Source of the DNA: Mastacembelus armatus
Taxonomy: Eukaryota; Chordata; Actinopteri; Synbranchiformes; Mastacembelidae
Direction: 5' to 3'
DNA length: 64,000 bases
NCBI RefSeq assembly: GCF_900324485.2
Contig: NC_046647.1
Location: 7,532,464 to 7,596,463 of the forward strand
The translations under genes and the position numbers were made by a program. Under the pieces are notes generated by a model. It ran no database searches and was not told where the DNA came from. It saw only the letters and a list, made by a program, of their open reading frames with translations. Numbering within the stretch: the stretch's first letter is position 1; the number at the start of each line of letters is the position of its first letter. Of the stretch, positions 12,818 to 22,370 are shown one piece after another.

Positions 12818-13825
12818 ACAAGAAAACCAAAACCAAGTGTCAGAGAGTAAAAGACTATTTTCAGATTTTTACCACCAAGTACTTCAGTTTGACTGGACTC
12901 ATTGACTTATTACAGTTATTTTCTATTTAAGGGTTCAGACAAGCCAAAATCCCTTTCTATGAGATATACGGCTGTGGGAAAGCTGGCCTTGTGTGTTACA
13001 CAAATATATATATATAGATGTGCTGCATTCAAACATACAGAACGTTTTAAGAGAAATGTCACCACGTCTGTCAGTGTGCAGCTAACTAACACTGTCACAT
13101 ACACTGGAACAAGGTCAATTCTTGGGATGATCTGATGTTATGGCTCAGCTGGTGAGTTGCCAGACTTTGCTGAGGTTATTCAGATGGCAATTTTGGACAA
13201 CTCTGCATTGTTAAGCTACCAGCTGCATGATGTGAAGAGCATTTGAGATCTTTTCAACTAGAGGACACTGGCAAAATGATTCTTGATGTGTACTCCTTGG
13301 CTGCATACGGTGTGGGAGGAAAATGACTGGTTACACTAAAACGTCACATTTTTATGTGCATTTTAGGTAATTGGATTAAATAATAGTAACATTTCCATGT
13401 TACAATATTTATAATGCAACCTAATTCTCTCACCTATTGTTATTTTTAAACACTGAGGTCTAATTATTCTGATTGCACATTGCAGGATCTTTGTATTATT
13501 CACTGCAAGTCTGATCTCTTAAGTTTCTGCTTGTGATGCTAGTAAACCTTTCCGTTTTTGATTTTCATTTTCTTCTCCTCTCCTCCCCTGGCCTGCTGTT
13601 AACTACCAGTGACTCTGTATCTAATGCAGAGTCATCTGCTCTATCTTCCTCCCAGCAACTGATTATTGTGCCTAGGCAAAATACCACAGAACAATGTTAG
13701 CCATGGTCAAAACACTTTCATATTCCACAGTTTGCATATGAAAGTGAGATGTTACTTGAAAGAGCAGTACTGAAGACAACAGGAAGAATGAAACACTTGT
13801 GTACCTCAAAAGTCAAGGCAGGCAT

Positions 13826-14115
13826 ACTTGAGAAGTTGGACGAAGTTACACAGCCCATCCATCGGGCGCACAGATACAGTAAGTGATGTTGCTGTGGCCC
13901 TTGTCATGAAATATCCTTGTCTCAAAGAACCTGCCTCCTTCATATGTGACTGTGGCTGGGAACAAAGCATCAAATACAAGATGGCAAATTATCGGAGGCC
14001 TTGGTTCCATGCGAAACACAAGAGACTTGCTGACCAGAAATGTGCAAAGTGTTCAGAAAAAGTGACGAAAAGCAGAAGTAAACTATCTCCACCCTTACCC
14101 AACAGGTTAGGATAA
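13826..14115 (+). pseudogene. Fragment resembling a teleost-expanded gene family (KYPCLKEP motif)
   Basis: An open stretch of about 95 codons contains DVAVALVMKYPCLKEP, then a tryptophan-containing segment and KYKMANYR. From memory, this order (hKYPCLxEPxSF, then KYKMxNYR) occurs in a large set of uncharacterised fish proteins, some annotated as SAMD3-like. There is no clear start, no further exon I can connect and no neighbour in the same frame, so I treat it as an isolated exon or relic. The family name is an inference and the gene may be dead. Confidence 0.4.
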
Positions 14116-14550
14116 TGAAAGTCAAGAGGAAGAGAAAATTCAAGTGCTCACTCAAGTAAGGAAAGAGGACAATGATAAATTGATAAAAAGAAAAAATGAC
14201 TAAAACATTTGTACACAGGAGACATGAAATCAGCCAATCACCCAGCATTGATGAACGGAATCAAGCAAAAATTAGTTAATCATTTTATTTTACTTTATTT
14301 TATTTTATATAGCGAATCTAAATTACTTTTATCCAGATATTTAGTCAGGTCCCCCAGAAATTTAATAAATGTAAATCATTTTTTCAATCAATTTAAATCA
14401 ATTCCCAAGTAGTTGGTACAAATGAATGAGAGGTTTTTAAATTCAATGTCAATAAAAATTGATTTTTGTTGTGTTGTTGATTTGTATTTACTGATTTCTG
14501 ACTGGATTTAGATAATCATGTTAATCAACATGTATTTGTGTATGCACAAA

Positions 14551-14735
14551 TTTCTTTGTCGTCTTCTTTCTGTGAAAACCTGCAGAAACCTGGTGTGTTT
14601 GTTGGTCCCACAGCGCCTCCACCTGGACCAGAGGAGCAATGACCATCAGTGACACCAGTCAATGCAACAGCACAGACTCAGTAAAGTCCCAGGGGTTTTC
14701 TCCACAGCACTGAGTGAACCTGGTCCAGAGGAGAA
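14551..14735 (+). repeat. Local direct repeat, copy 1
   Basis: About 180 bases that recur almost without change at 21729-21911, 7.2 kb away, in the same orientation. A diverged third copy lies at 21200-21297. The near identity of copies 1 and 3 points to recent duplication or gene conversion. It encodes nothing I recognise. Confidence 0.85.
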
Positions 14736-17169
14736 CTGTTCATAATCACCCAACACTTTTCTCTTGGTTTTATTGTCCATAGAAATCAAATCTGTCCACA
14801 AAAGGCCAATTCTCTGCAAAAAAGTACTTTACACGAAAAACATGATTCCTCTTCATCACTTCAGAATGAAGAAACGAGTCCGCTGTCACAACAAACATCC
14901 ATGTGTGTATGTAGACAAGCTGGATATCAGTGTGCAAGCAAAAAGACACATTAATATTTGTTTCTGATGGAGTCAGCACATCAATTTGCTCATGTTCTCT
15001 CACAAGAGACTTTATAGGGTAGTTTCATTATTTGCCCACACAGCCAGGTCTCCTGGACTAACACAGAGCATTGGATGTAGATGATGGTTTTAACTAGAGT
15101 GAAGCTTGAACTGCGATAAAACAGATCCGACTATAAACGAACTGCACACATGCAGCTTTTATGGAGCTGCGTTCTGCCTGTTTGATAAGATAATGACCAA
15201 ACAGGCAAATTATTATTGCGACAAATGAAATTTCTATCTGATCATTCAGACAAACATGTTCTTGATAATCATTTGTTCAGTTGCGTTTAGATCCGCACTG
15301 ATGCAGCAGGTTGAAATGATTCATATGCGTCGCCTATAGGTGCTGTGCCACGTGCGTAAAATGCGCACGGCGCCTCTCTCAGTGCGGAGACGCACACACT
15401 GTATCAGTCCAGCTGCTGTGTGATGCTGCCAGAGTTTGACAAACACAAAGGAAAGAAAACTTCATAGAAACAGTCGCAGGAAACAAACGGACAACGCTCA
15501 GTGTGTGAAAGACAGTGTCGCTAATTCTCATTAATGTCGTTGTTTTCTGACCAGTTATTTAAATGGACAGAGGCGGATCATTGTAGAGCAAAGCGGAAGA
15601 GCCTAAACTGAACATATATGACCTGTGCTGTGGGAGTTTTGGAGAAGTGCTGGTGTGTGTGTGTCCGCGCCTCCTTCACTTAAAGCCTCCAAATTGGCTT
15701 TTGCGCGCTCTGTGATGTTTATGGACCAGTGTCTGTGCTGGAAGAACATCTGGCGTCTTGTCTGCGGAAACAACCTTTAAAACCAATAAAGTCCAAACTT
15801 TGAACCCTGGACTAGTTTTCTCTTCGTGTCTGACACGGTGACGTTTGTTTGGTGAAAATAAACCTGAACGCTGGAAACTCTGACGCAGATACAGTGAAAA
15901 TGGAAAATACCCGATGGCCAGTCTGTAACAGATGAGCTGCAGTTTAGCTGCTCTATGAAAACACTGTCAAAACTCGTAGCCTGTGAATCCAGATGTTCAC
16001 ACGAAGACTGACACCAACTTTCTAGCAGAGAATATGACCGAGGACGCAGCCACATCTGTAATTTGAACCATTTGATTTCTTCTTTTCCAGCCGATCATTC
16101 AGACACATCAGGTGTATAATTGTTGCTGAGCCATGAAAACAGAATCCGCTGGTCCAGTATAATATGAGGAGGAAGTGTGAGTGAGGACCAGTCAGATCTG
16201 TAACTATATGGAGCTGATCTCAGCTCTGGGCTGACTGGATCCAACTTTAATCCCAGATGTGTCTGGAAACACACATGTGACAAAATGGAGGTCAAGGATT
16301 CCACGGTTGCTATGGTTTGTCTCCGGGGGCGTCATTTTGATAAGAACATCATTTAAACCAAAACAAAAGCTCAGACGGTCAAGAAAAGTTTTCACCACTT
16401 TCACTCGACGATTTCTGCCAAACTCCCTCTTGTCCTGAGGACTTCTTCCGTCCAGACAAGGACTAAACCCTCCCAGAAAGTGACCAAAGCGACACAACTG
16501 ACTTCCATCATGGAAAACGTGAGACTGAAGCCTTTGAAAGTCTGAGGTGTTTTCTGTGTTTTACCGTGGACACTGGGAGAACAGCCCCAGTGTTCACTGA
16601 TATAAACCATCAACAGGCCCAGAAACAGACTGACGAGCCAAACACGCATAAAAGCATGAACTCTGTTTTTAGATCTGTGATCAAATGGTTTCTGTCAGCA
16701 GCAGTCACACATAGTGTATAGACCTACAACATATTGGGATTGTACGTGTGGTAATAAGTACAACAGTGAAGTACTTGAAGTTAGTAGTCTCTGTCATTCT
16801 CAGCAGGTATTTGAGATTAGATTTCCATACAGTATATGGCAACACAGTGGGAATAAGCAACACAACATAACAACAGGGGACATGATAAAGGTCCTAAGGT
16901 GGTCCTGCTTTATTTCCTGACCATGAGGACCAGTCCTGAGGAGGCTCCTGTGTCCACATCTCCTTTAAAAACCTGCAGTTTCAGTGTTTTCTGACATGTA
17001 GTCAAGTCTTACACTGATGAGTTAGTCAGGCTGCTGCTCTCCAAGAGGCCAGATAATATTTCAGCTTAGAAACACTGCAGGCTGCACTGATGACCATTTT
17101 CTCCTGTGAGATTTCAAACCATGATACTGAGGAAGACCTTCATCCTGTCGTGTTGCTGATGTCTCCCAG

Positions 17170-17676
17170 GTGCTGGACTCGCGGCCAAAGCATCAACGGG
17201 CTGCTGCTGCTGCCGCTGCTGCTGCCGCTGCCGCTGACGCTGCTGCTGCCGCTGCTGCCGCTGCTGCTGCCTTCCATCTCTGGAAGATGAAGAGGACCTC
17301 AGGGGCCCATCCTTCCAAACCTTCTGCTTCACACCCAGAGGTGCTGGACTCGCGGCTAAAGCATCAACGGGCTGCTGCTGCTGTCGCTGTTGCCGCCACT
17401 GCTACTGCCGCCGCTGCTGTTGCCGCCGCTGCTGCTGCCTTCCGTCCCCGGAAGAGGAAGAGGACCTCAGGGGCCCATCATTCCAAACCTTCTGCTTCAC
17501 ACCCAGAGGTGCTGGACTCGCAGCTAAAGCATCAACGGGCTGCTGCTGCTATCGCTGCTGCCGCCACTGATACTGCCGCCGCTGCTGTTGCCGCCGCCGC
17601 TGCTGCCTTCCGTCCCCGGAAGAGGAAGAGGACCTCAGGGGCCTGTCCTTCCAAACCTTCTGCTTCACACCCAGAG
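17170..17676 (+). repeat. Three in-frame coding repeats of 171, 168 and 168 bp
   Basis: Units start at 17170, 17341 and 17509, each with GTGCTGGACTCG (or CAG variant) and each ending CACACCCAGAG. Every unit carries a GCT/GCC/GCA-rich stretch coding for alanine. Lengths are multiples of three, so copy number can change without breaking the frame. Confidence 0.92.
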
Positions 17677-18110
17677 TTGCCCACCCCTCAGCCCTCCCGC
17701 CCAGCTGCTGACATTCCTCAGTCCACCATCCCACCTGAGCTGCCACCGGTCTTCAACGTGGCCCCTGCTCCACTGCAGCACGACGGCCCTCTGAAGATCC
17801 ACAACCGCTCAGTGGAAGAGTACCAGCAGCTCTACCATGAGGTGGTCGATGACCCGCTGAAGTAAGTTGGTGTTAAACATCACATCACGTTCTTACAAAC
17901 ACACCAAAATCTGTCCGGTTGTCCATGAAGAAGCATTTTTATCCGCTGGATCTTTCTGTCTCTTCTGCTCCTCACAGGTACAAGGACGGCCGTGTGGAGG
18001 TGGACGTGTCCTACGGGGTTGGAGTCTACCCTCCCCTTCATGATGCGGACACTATGGGAGACCCAAAGCCCAGGAAGCCCCTGAGAAAAAGAGCAAAGAA
18101 ACTCAATTGA
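17170..18110 (+). CDS. Uncharacterised alanine-rich protein, 3' two exons
   Basis: Two exons join in frame: 17170(or earlier)-17861 with a GTAAGT donor, and 17978-18110 after a CTCACAG acceptor, ending in TGA. The first exon seems to begin at the acceptor CTCCCAG just before 17170; any upstream exon was not found. It encodes three tandem units of 56-57 residues (VLDSRxKHQR, a poly-alanine tract, FRPRKRKRTSGA, SKPSASHPE), then a proline-rich linker and a segment with VEEYQQLYHEVVDD and KYKDGR. The basic PRKRKR runs could be nuclear localisation signals. I have seen similar tyrosine-histidine segments in uncharacterised fish proteins, but cannot name a function. It could be a lineage-specific gene, a mobile-element-derived gene or a decaying copy. 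Confidence 0.45.
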
Positions 18111-18547
18111 AGAAGTTTCTAACAGCTCAAACAGACTCTACCTGTAAATATTATTGGAGACTGAAGTCAATAGGTCACATGACTCAGCACAGACTTAGAG
18201 CAACAGACACCACTGCCAGATCACCACCCACCTGTTCAAACTAGCTAAAGCTCCACATTCATCCTCCACCTAAAACCTCTGCCAGCCACTTTCTGCTGCC
18301 TCCAACATCCACCTGCAAACCAAACCTTCGCCTTAAACCTCTGTCGACCTCCACCTACAGCCTCTGACAGAAATCTGCATTTTCCTCCTCCACCTGCAGA
18401 TACAGTCAGACACATGTAGTCTGACCAGCCACATGATGCTTCTGCCAGACTTTGCTGCCTCCACCTGCACATTCTGGCAGATTCCCAATCCTCCAACTAC
18501 AACCTCTGCCAGAAACCTGCCATTTCCACCTCCACCTGCAGGTCCTG

Positions 18548-19155
18548 GCAAACTGAATCTGACCATCCACCTGAAGCCTCTGCCAGAAACCTGTAGTAGC
18601 TGCCTCCACCTACAGATTCTGGCAGAGAGCTACTGTCTAAACCTCAACTTGTGTCTTCTGCCAGCAACATGCAGTTTGGACCTCCACCTGCATGTTCTGG
18701 CAAACTGAATCTGACCATCCACCTGAAGCCTCTACCAGAAACCTGTAGTAGCTGCCTCCACCTACAGATTCTGGCAGAGAGCTACTGTCTAAACCTCAAC
18801 TTGTGTCTTCTGCCAGCAACATGCAGTTTGGACCTCCACCTGCATGTTCTGGCAAACTGAATCTGACCATCCACCTGAAGCCTCTACCAGAAACCTGTAG
18901 TAGCTGCCTCCACCTACAGATTCTGGCAGAGAGCTACTGCCTAAACCTCAACTTGTGTCTTCTGCCAGCAACATGCAGTTTGGACCTCCACCTGCATGTT
19001 CTGGCAAACTGAATTTGACCATCCACCTGAAGCCTCTACCAGAAACCTGTAGTAGCTGCCTCCACCTACAGATTCTGGCAGAGAGCTACTGCCTAAACCT
19101 CAACTTATGTCTCCTGCAGGAAACATGCAGTTTGGACCTCCACCTCCGGATTCTA
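18548..19155 (+). repeat. Minisatellite, four copies of a 152-bp unit
   Basis: Units begin at 18548, 18700, 18852 and 19004 with GCAAACTGAAT, exactly 152 bases apart and nearly identical. Within the unit, and in degenerate form from about 18240 to 19470, a shorter theme recurs (CCTCCACCTRCAG followed by TCTGGCA or TCTGCCA). The array therefore seems to be a higher-order repeat grown from 30-50 bp subunits. The open frames across it result from the periodicity and are not taken as genes. Confidence 0.92.
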
Positions 19156-20080
19156 ACTCTACTAACTCTACTAACCTGAGATTACACCTACATACACTGC
19201 CAGAAACTTGGAGTTGCTGCCTCCACCTACAGATTCTGGCAAATATCTGTATCCTGAACCTCCACCTATAGTCTCAGCCAGCAAAATCCAGCCTCATCCT
19301 CCACCTGCCCTTTCAGGCAGAAAGCTGAAAAACATTCATCAGCTCCAGAAGTAGCCTCCACCTTCTGCTCCTGCCAGACATATTATGCCTCAGCCTCCAC
19401 CTACAGCTCCCACCAGTCAGCAGTGGTCTCAGCCTTCACCTGCTGCCTCTTCTAGCCACCTCCATCCCGAGGCACCACCTTCAGATTCCAGCTCCATCCA
19501 AAAGTGTCTCAGCTGATACATTCAAGGCCCATTTCTGTTTTAATGTGCATCATATTCTTCTTCTCACAGGTATTTCCATGTGCTGCATGAGGGACCAACA
19601 CACATCCATCAGCATCAACCTGCATCATCTGGAAACTGGGACAGTGATGCTGAACTTCATCCATCACAAAGAGCACTTCTTCCTCCCACTAGGCTTTGGA
19701 CTCCAGATAGTAACCAGTGTGATGTAGAGTAGTAAGACATATTTGTAGTGTTTCACTGTCTGACCGTGCAGTTGGAGTTAATCTGATGTTTTAATGCATT
19801 GAAGAAATCAAGCCTGTCCAAGTGTTTAAATGAAAACCAGGATGTTCTACATCAGAGTGGAGGTGAACAGGAAACATGGGGACCATCAACAACTGGGCTC
19901 TTAAAATGTCCGCTATTTATTTGAATTGAGCTTTGCTGATGTCTGGTGTTTTAACACATATTGTTTGTGGTTTTCTCCAGGACCTGTTGGACTTCAAAGA
20001 CTTCCAGGTCTTCCAGGAGCTGATCAGGGCCCACAAGGTCAGTTTCTTCTAGAAGATCAGTACATCAGAGATGTTCATTC
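19156..20080. other. Degenerate repeat tail and unassigned exon-like segments
   Basis: To about 19470 this continues the degraded minisatellite theme. Two exon-like pieces follow: one after TCTCACAG at about 19570, open for about 50 codons, and one after CTCCAG at 19980-20037, ending at a GTCAGT donor. They may belong with the alanine-rich gene at 17-18 kb or with the TTL-like fragment to the right, but I cannot join them with confidence. Confidence 0.35.
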
Positions 20081-20240
20081 CTCCTCTCCATCCTCCATGT
20101 TCACTAACGACCGCTGCTCCTCTCCCAGACTGACAGCTCCTCTTCACATGGGCCCTTTCTCTCAGCTGCAGCCACACAGATATTTCCTTCTCTCCTCCAA
20201 ACTAGAAGCTTCTTCATGCTGAGCTCTCGCCCCTAAAACA
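20081..20240 (+). pseudogene. Partial copy of the TTL terminal exon
   Basis: The sequence parallels the end of TTL exon 7 and the first 3' UTR bases (about 9150-9310). It encodes [17 protein letters not shown], close to [16 protein letters not shown] in TTL, then GPFSQL in place of GPFTRL, followed by the same CTCCAAACYAGAAGCTT stretch in the 3' UTR. The catalytic part of the exon and all other TTL exons are absent. This is a truncated duplicate about 11 kb from its parent in the same orientation. Whether it has been taken up as an exon of another transcript is unknown. Confidence 0.8.
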
Positions 20241-21199
20241 CACCTGAGAAGTACATTTGACAAAGCGAACATTGAAATGCACCAGTGAACCATGTGCTGC
20301 TTATTTATGGCAAACTTTGGAAAAATATATGAGAAAACATGGAACAGTTTAGAAAAAGTGAAATTTCCTGCATTAAGTTCATAGAATTATGAAACTGTCA
20401 TGGTTTAACAACAGAGTTGTCAGATATAGTGCAGATTGTGTATCATTGCTTCTTATAGTTCTTCTCTTTGTGTTTTCTAAGAAGCAATAATGAAAATGTC
20501 CTGATTTAAGAAGATTCTTTCTTTTTGTCAGTGTATTTATCAGAGCATCCCCACAAAAAAGACAATTATTCACGTGTACTTTGTTTGTACGTGTCAGAGA
20601 TAAACTAAACTAAATTATACTCAAGTATACTTGACTTATACTGACAGGTATACAGAAAAAATTGAAATGCATTCAGCCTGTGCTTTTCCTTATATTCAGG
20701 TGTACTTGGCTTGTACAACAGTGTATCTGGACTATACTTGTACTTCATTTTTTGATATAGATATATCCTTAGTATAATGAAGTTTGAGTTTTGGAAGAAG
20801 CCATAATAAAAATGTCCTGACTTCAAAAGTCTTTGTGTTGTTGTGAGTGTATTTAACAGTGCAGCTCAGTTTGAGCCATAGTGGATGGAAACTTCTATTC
20901 AACATAACAGCAGGTTCAAAAACCCTAAAGCTGTGAGTTGGAGCAGCTGATCAGACTGAAGGAAACAGGAGTGAGAAGATGTTAGTGCAGCTTGGTGTGG
21001 ACACAAACACAGTCCTGAGTCAAACACACACAGGAAATAAAGCAGAGGCTGAATCTGATCAACACCTAAGAAGGTCTGAATCCTGAAAAGCTTCAAAGGG
21101 CTTTTTAAAGCTCATCAGTGTGATGCTGCAGTAACAGCTGTGACACCTGACACAGGTTGAACCCTGATGGATTTACATGACACTTCAGCTTCATCGCTG
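20241..21199. other. Intergenic DNA with a small internal duplication
   Basis: No gene is seen. Two related segments of about 70 bases (near 20477-20545 and 20797-20868) share the theme AATGTCCTGA then a cytosine/thymine-rich part and GTGTATTTA. Between them are several imperfect copies of a TGTACTTGGCTTGTAC-like motif. Confidence 0.5.
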
Positions 21200-21297
21200 T
21201 TTCTCTATTTCTGTGAAAACCTTCAGAAACCAGCTGTTTGTTGGTGACACCGACCCACCTCCACCTGGACTAGAGGACCAGAGACCCTCGGTCACAC
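21200..21297 (+). repeat. Local direct repeat, diverged copy 2
   Basis: It matches the repeat at 14551 and 21729 over TTTCTGTGAAAACC, AGAAACC, TTTGTTGGT and CCTCCACCTGGAC, with many differences. It ends just before the probable 7SL promoter. The 7SL locus is therefore flanked on both sides by copies of one repeat. Confidence 0.7.
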
Positions 21298-21301
21298 CTG
21301 A

Positions 21302-21309
21302 TGACGTCA
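21302..21309 (+). promoter_or_regulatory. ATF/CREB site upstream of the 7SL RNA gene
   Basis: A perfect palindromic TGACGTCA sits about 43-50 bases upstream of the 7SL 5' end. Vertebrate 7SL genes are known to need an upstream ATF/CREB element near this distance for polymerase III transcription. This supports a genuine gene rather than a retroposed copy, which would normally lack the upstream promoter. Confidence 0.7.
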
Positions 21310-21351
21310 CGTGCGTGACCCTCACAGCCGCTATGAATGAAGACAGCTCCT

Positions 21352-21648
21352 GCCGGGTGCGGTGGCGCGCGCCTGTAATCCAAGCTACGGGAGGCTGAGG
21401 CTGGAGGATCGTTTGAGCTCAGGAGCTCTGAGCTGCAGCGGACTGTGCCGATCGGGTGTCCGCACTAAGTTCGGTATCGATATGGTGCTCCTGGGGGAGC
21501 CCGGGACCACCAGGTCGTCTAAGGAGGGGTGCACCGGCCCAGGTCGGAAACGGAGCAGGTCAAAGCCCCCGTGCCGCTCAGTAGTGGGATCGCGCCTGTA
21601 AATAGACGCTGTAGTGCAGCCTGAGTGATACAGCGGGACCCGGTCTCT
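21352..21648 (+). ncRNA. rn7sl: 7SL RNA, RNA component of the signal recognition particle
   Basis: About 297 bases (human 7SL is about 300). The 5' Alu domain begins GCCGGGTGCGGTGGCGCGCG and continues through GGGAGGCTGAGGCTGGAGGATCG (split here as GGGAGGCTGAGGCTGG + AGGATCG). The S domain has TGTCCGCACTAAGTTCGG, GACCACCAGGT, the helix 8 region GGTCGGAAACGGAGCAGGTC and GTAGTGGGATCGCGCCTGT, and the end is GGTCTCTT. The RNA scaffolds the signal recognition particle, which targets secretory proteins to the endoplasmic reticulum. Conservation runs the full length, including the SRP54-binding asymmetric loop, and there is no poly-A tail. One odd point: no run of four or more T occurs within about 200 bases downstream, so the usual pol III terminator is missing or distant. 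It is either an active gene with an atypical end or a young DNA-level duplicate. Confidence 0.93.
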
Positions 21649-21728
21649 TCATACGGGTCAACAAACAACCGATACGACGCTCACGGTCAAACTTTATGTG
21701 GGGACACGATACAACAGCTTCATGTCTG

Positions 21729-21911
21729 TTTCTTTATCTTCTTTCTGTGAAAACCTGCAGAAACCTGGTGTGTTTGTTGGTCCCACAGCGCCTCCACCTG
21801 GACCAGAGGAGCAATGACCATCAGTGACACCAGTCAATGCAACAGCACAGACTCAGTAAAGTCCCAGGGGTTTTCTCCACAGCACTGAGTGAACCTGGTC
21901 CAGAGGAGAAG
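21729..21911 (+). repeat. Local direct repeat, copy 3
   Basis: Nearly identical to copy 1 at 14551-14735, apart from a small gap near the left end. It lies about 80 bases downstream of the 7SL RNA. Confidence 0.85.
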
Positions 21912-22238
21912 TTTTCCCACAGCAGAAACATTTCTCCGCGTTTTACTCTTCAAATAAATGACTAATTCCTCTAATAATTCTTTCTGGTGTGATACTGAAT
22001 TTCAGAATGAAATGCTGTAACTCATACACCACTATATATTGACAGCTACAGTTCAGAAGGCTTCACATAGCACACGGACAATTTACAATTAACTGTTATA
22101 AAATACAGTTAAATCACATTACATAAAGTAATTATAACCACCTTTGTTTAAATAAGAAAACATAACATTTGATTTATTATTATAGAAAAGATCCTGAGCC
22201 TGTTTCACCTGTTCCTCTTGCCCCATCTGCTCAGTTTC

Positions 22239-22273
22239 ATTGGTTGCCGCCTGCACCCTCCTGCTCCCATTGG
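22239..22273 (+). promoter_or_regulatory. Two inverted CCAAT boxes in the COX5B promoter
   Basis: ATTGG occurs at 22239-22243 and 22269-22273, about 100-130 bases before the COX5B start codon. No TATA box is seen. Paired CCAAT (NF-Y) sites in a TATA-less promoter suit a housekeeping respiratory gene. Function is inferred. Confidence 0.5.
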
Positions 22274-22370
22274 TCCGCCCTCCTGTCACTCGCAAGTCTG
22301 TCTTCGTCACTTTAGTCCGTGTGACAGTCGCGTCGGGACATTTTGGGCACCTGGACGTGAGAGCAGGGAC

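Larger units (their letters stand above)
12818..17169. other. Repeat-rich stretch without a supported gene
   Basis: It holds one gene fragment and one local repeat, listed separately. The part from about 15300 to 15750 is richer in CpG than its surroundings. From 15780 to 16650 several short minus-strand reading frames occur, one starting with a signal-peptide-like sequence near 16649, but they do not join convincingly and I recognise no family. AT-rich low-complexity DNA lies at 14280-14470. Confidence 0.4.

Noticed and set aside
16204-16649. Minus-strand frames starting with a signal-peptide-like sequence
   Set aside because: They overlap in different frames, do not join through good splice sites and match no family I know.
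18433-19179. Series of similar 69-91 codon frames spaced by 152 bases
   Set aside because: They are the product of the 152-bp minisatellite period, with the same frame repeated in each unit. They are not genes.
21362-21601. 79-codon frame inside the 7SL region
   Set aside because: It overlaps the 7SL RNA, whose conservation follows RNA structure. There is no evidence of translation.
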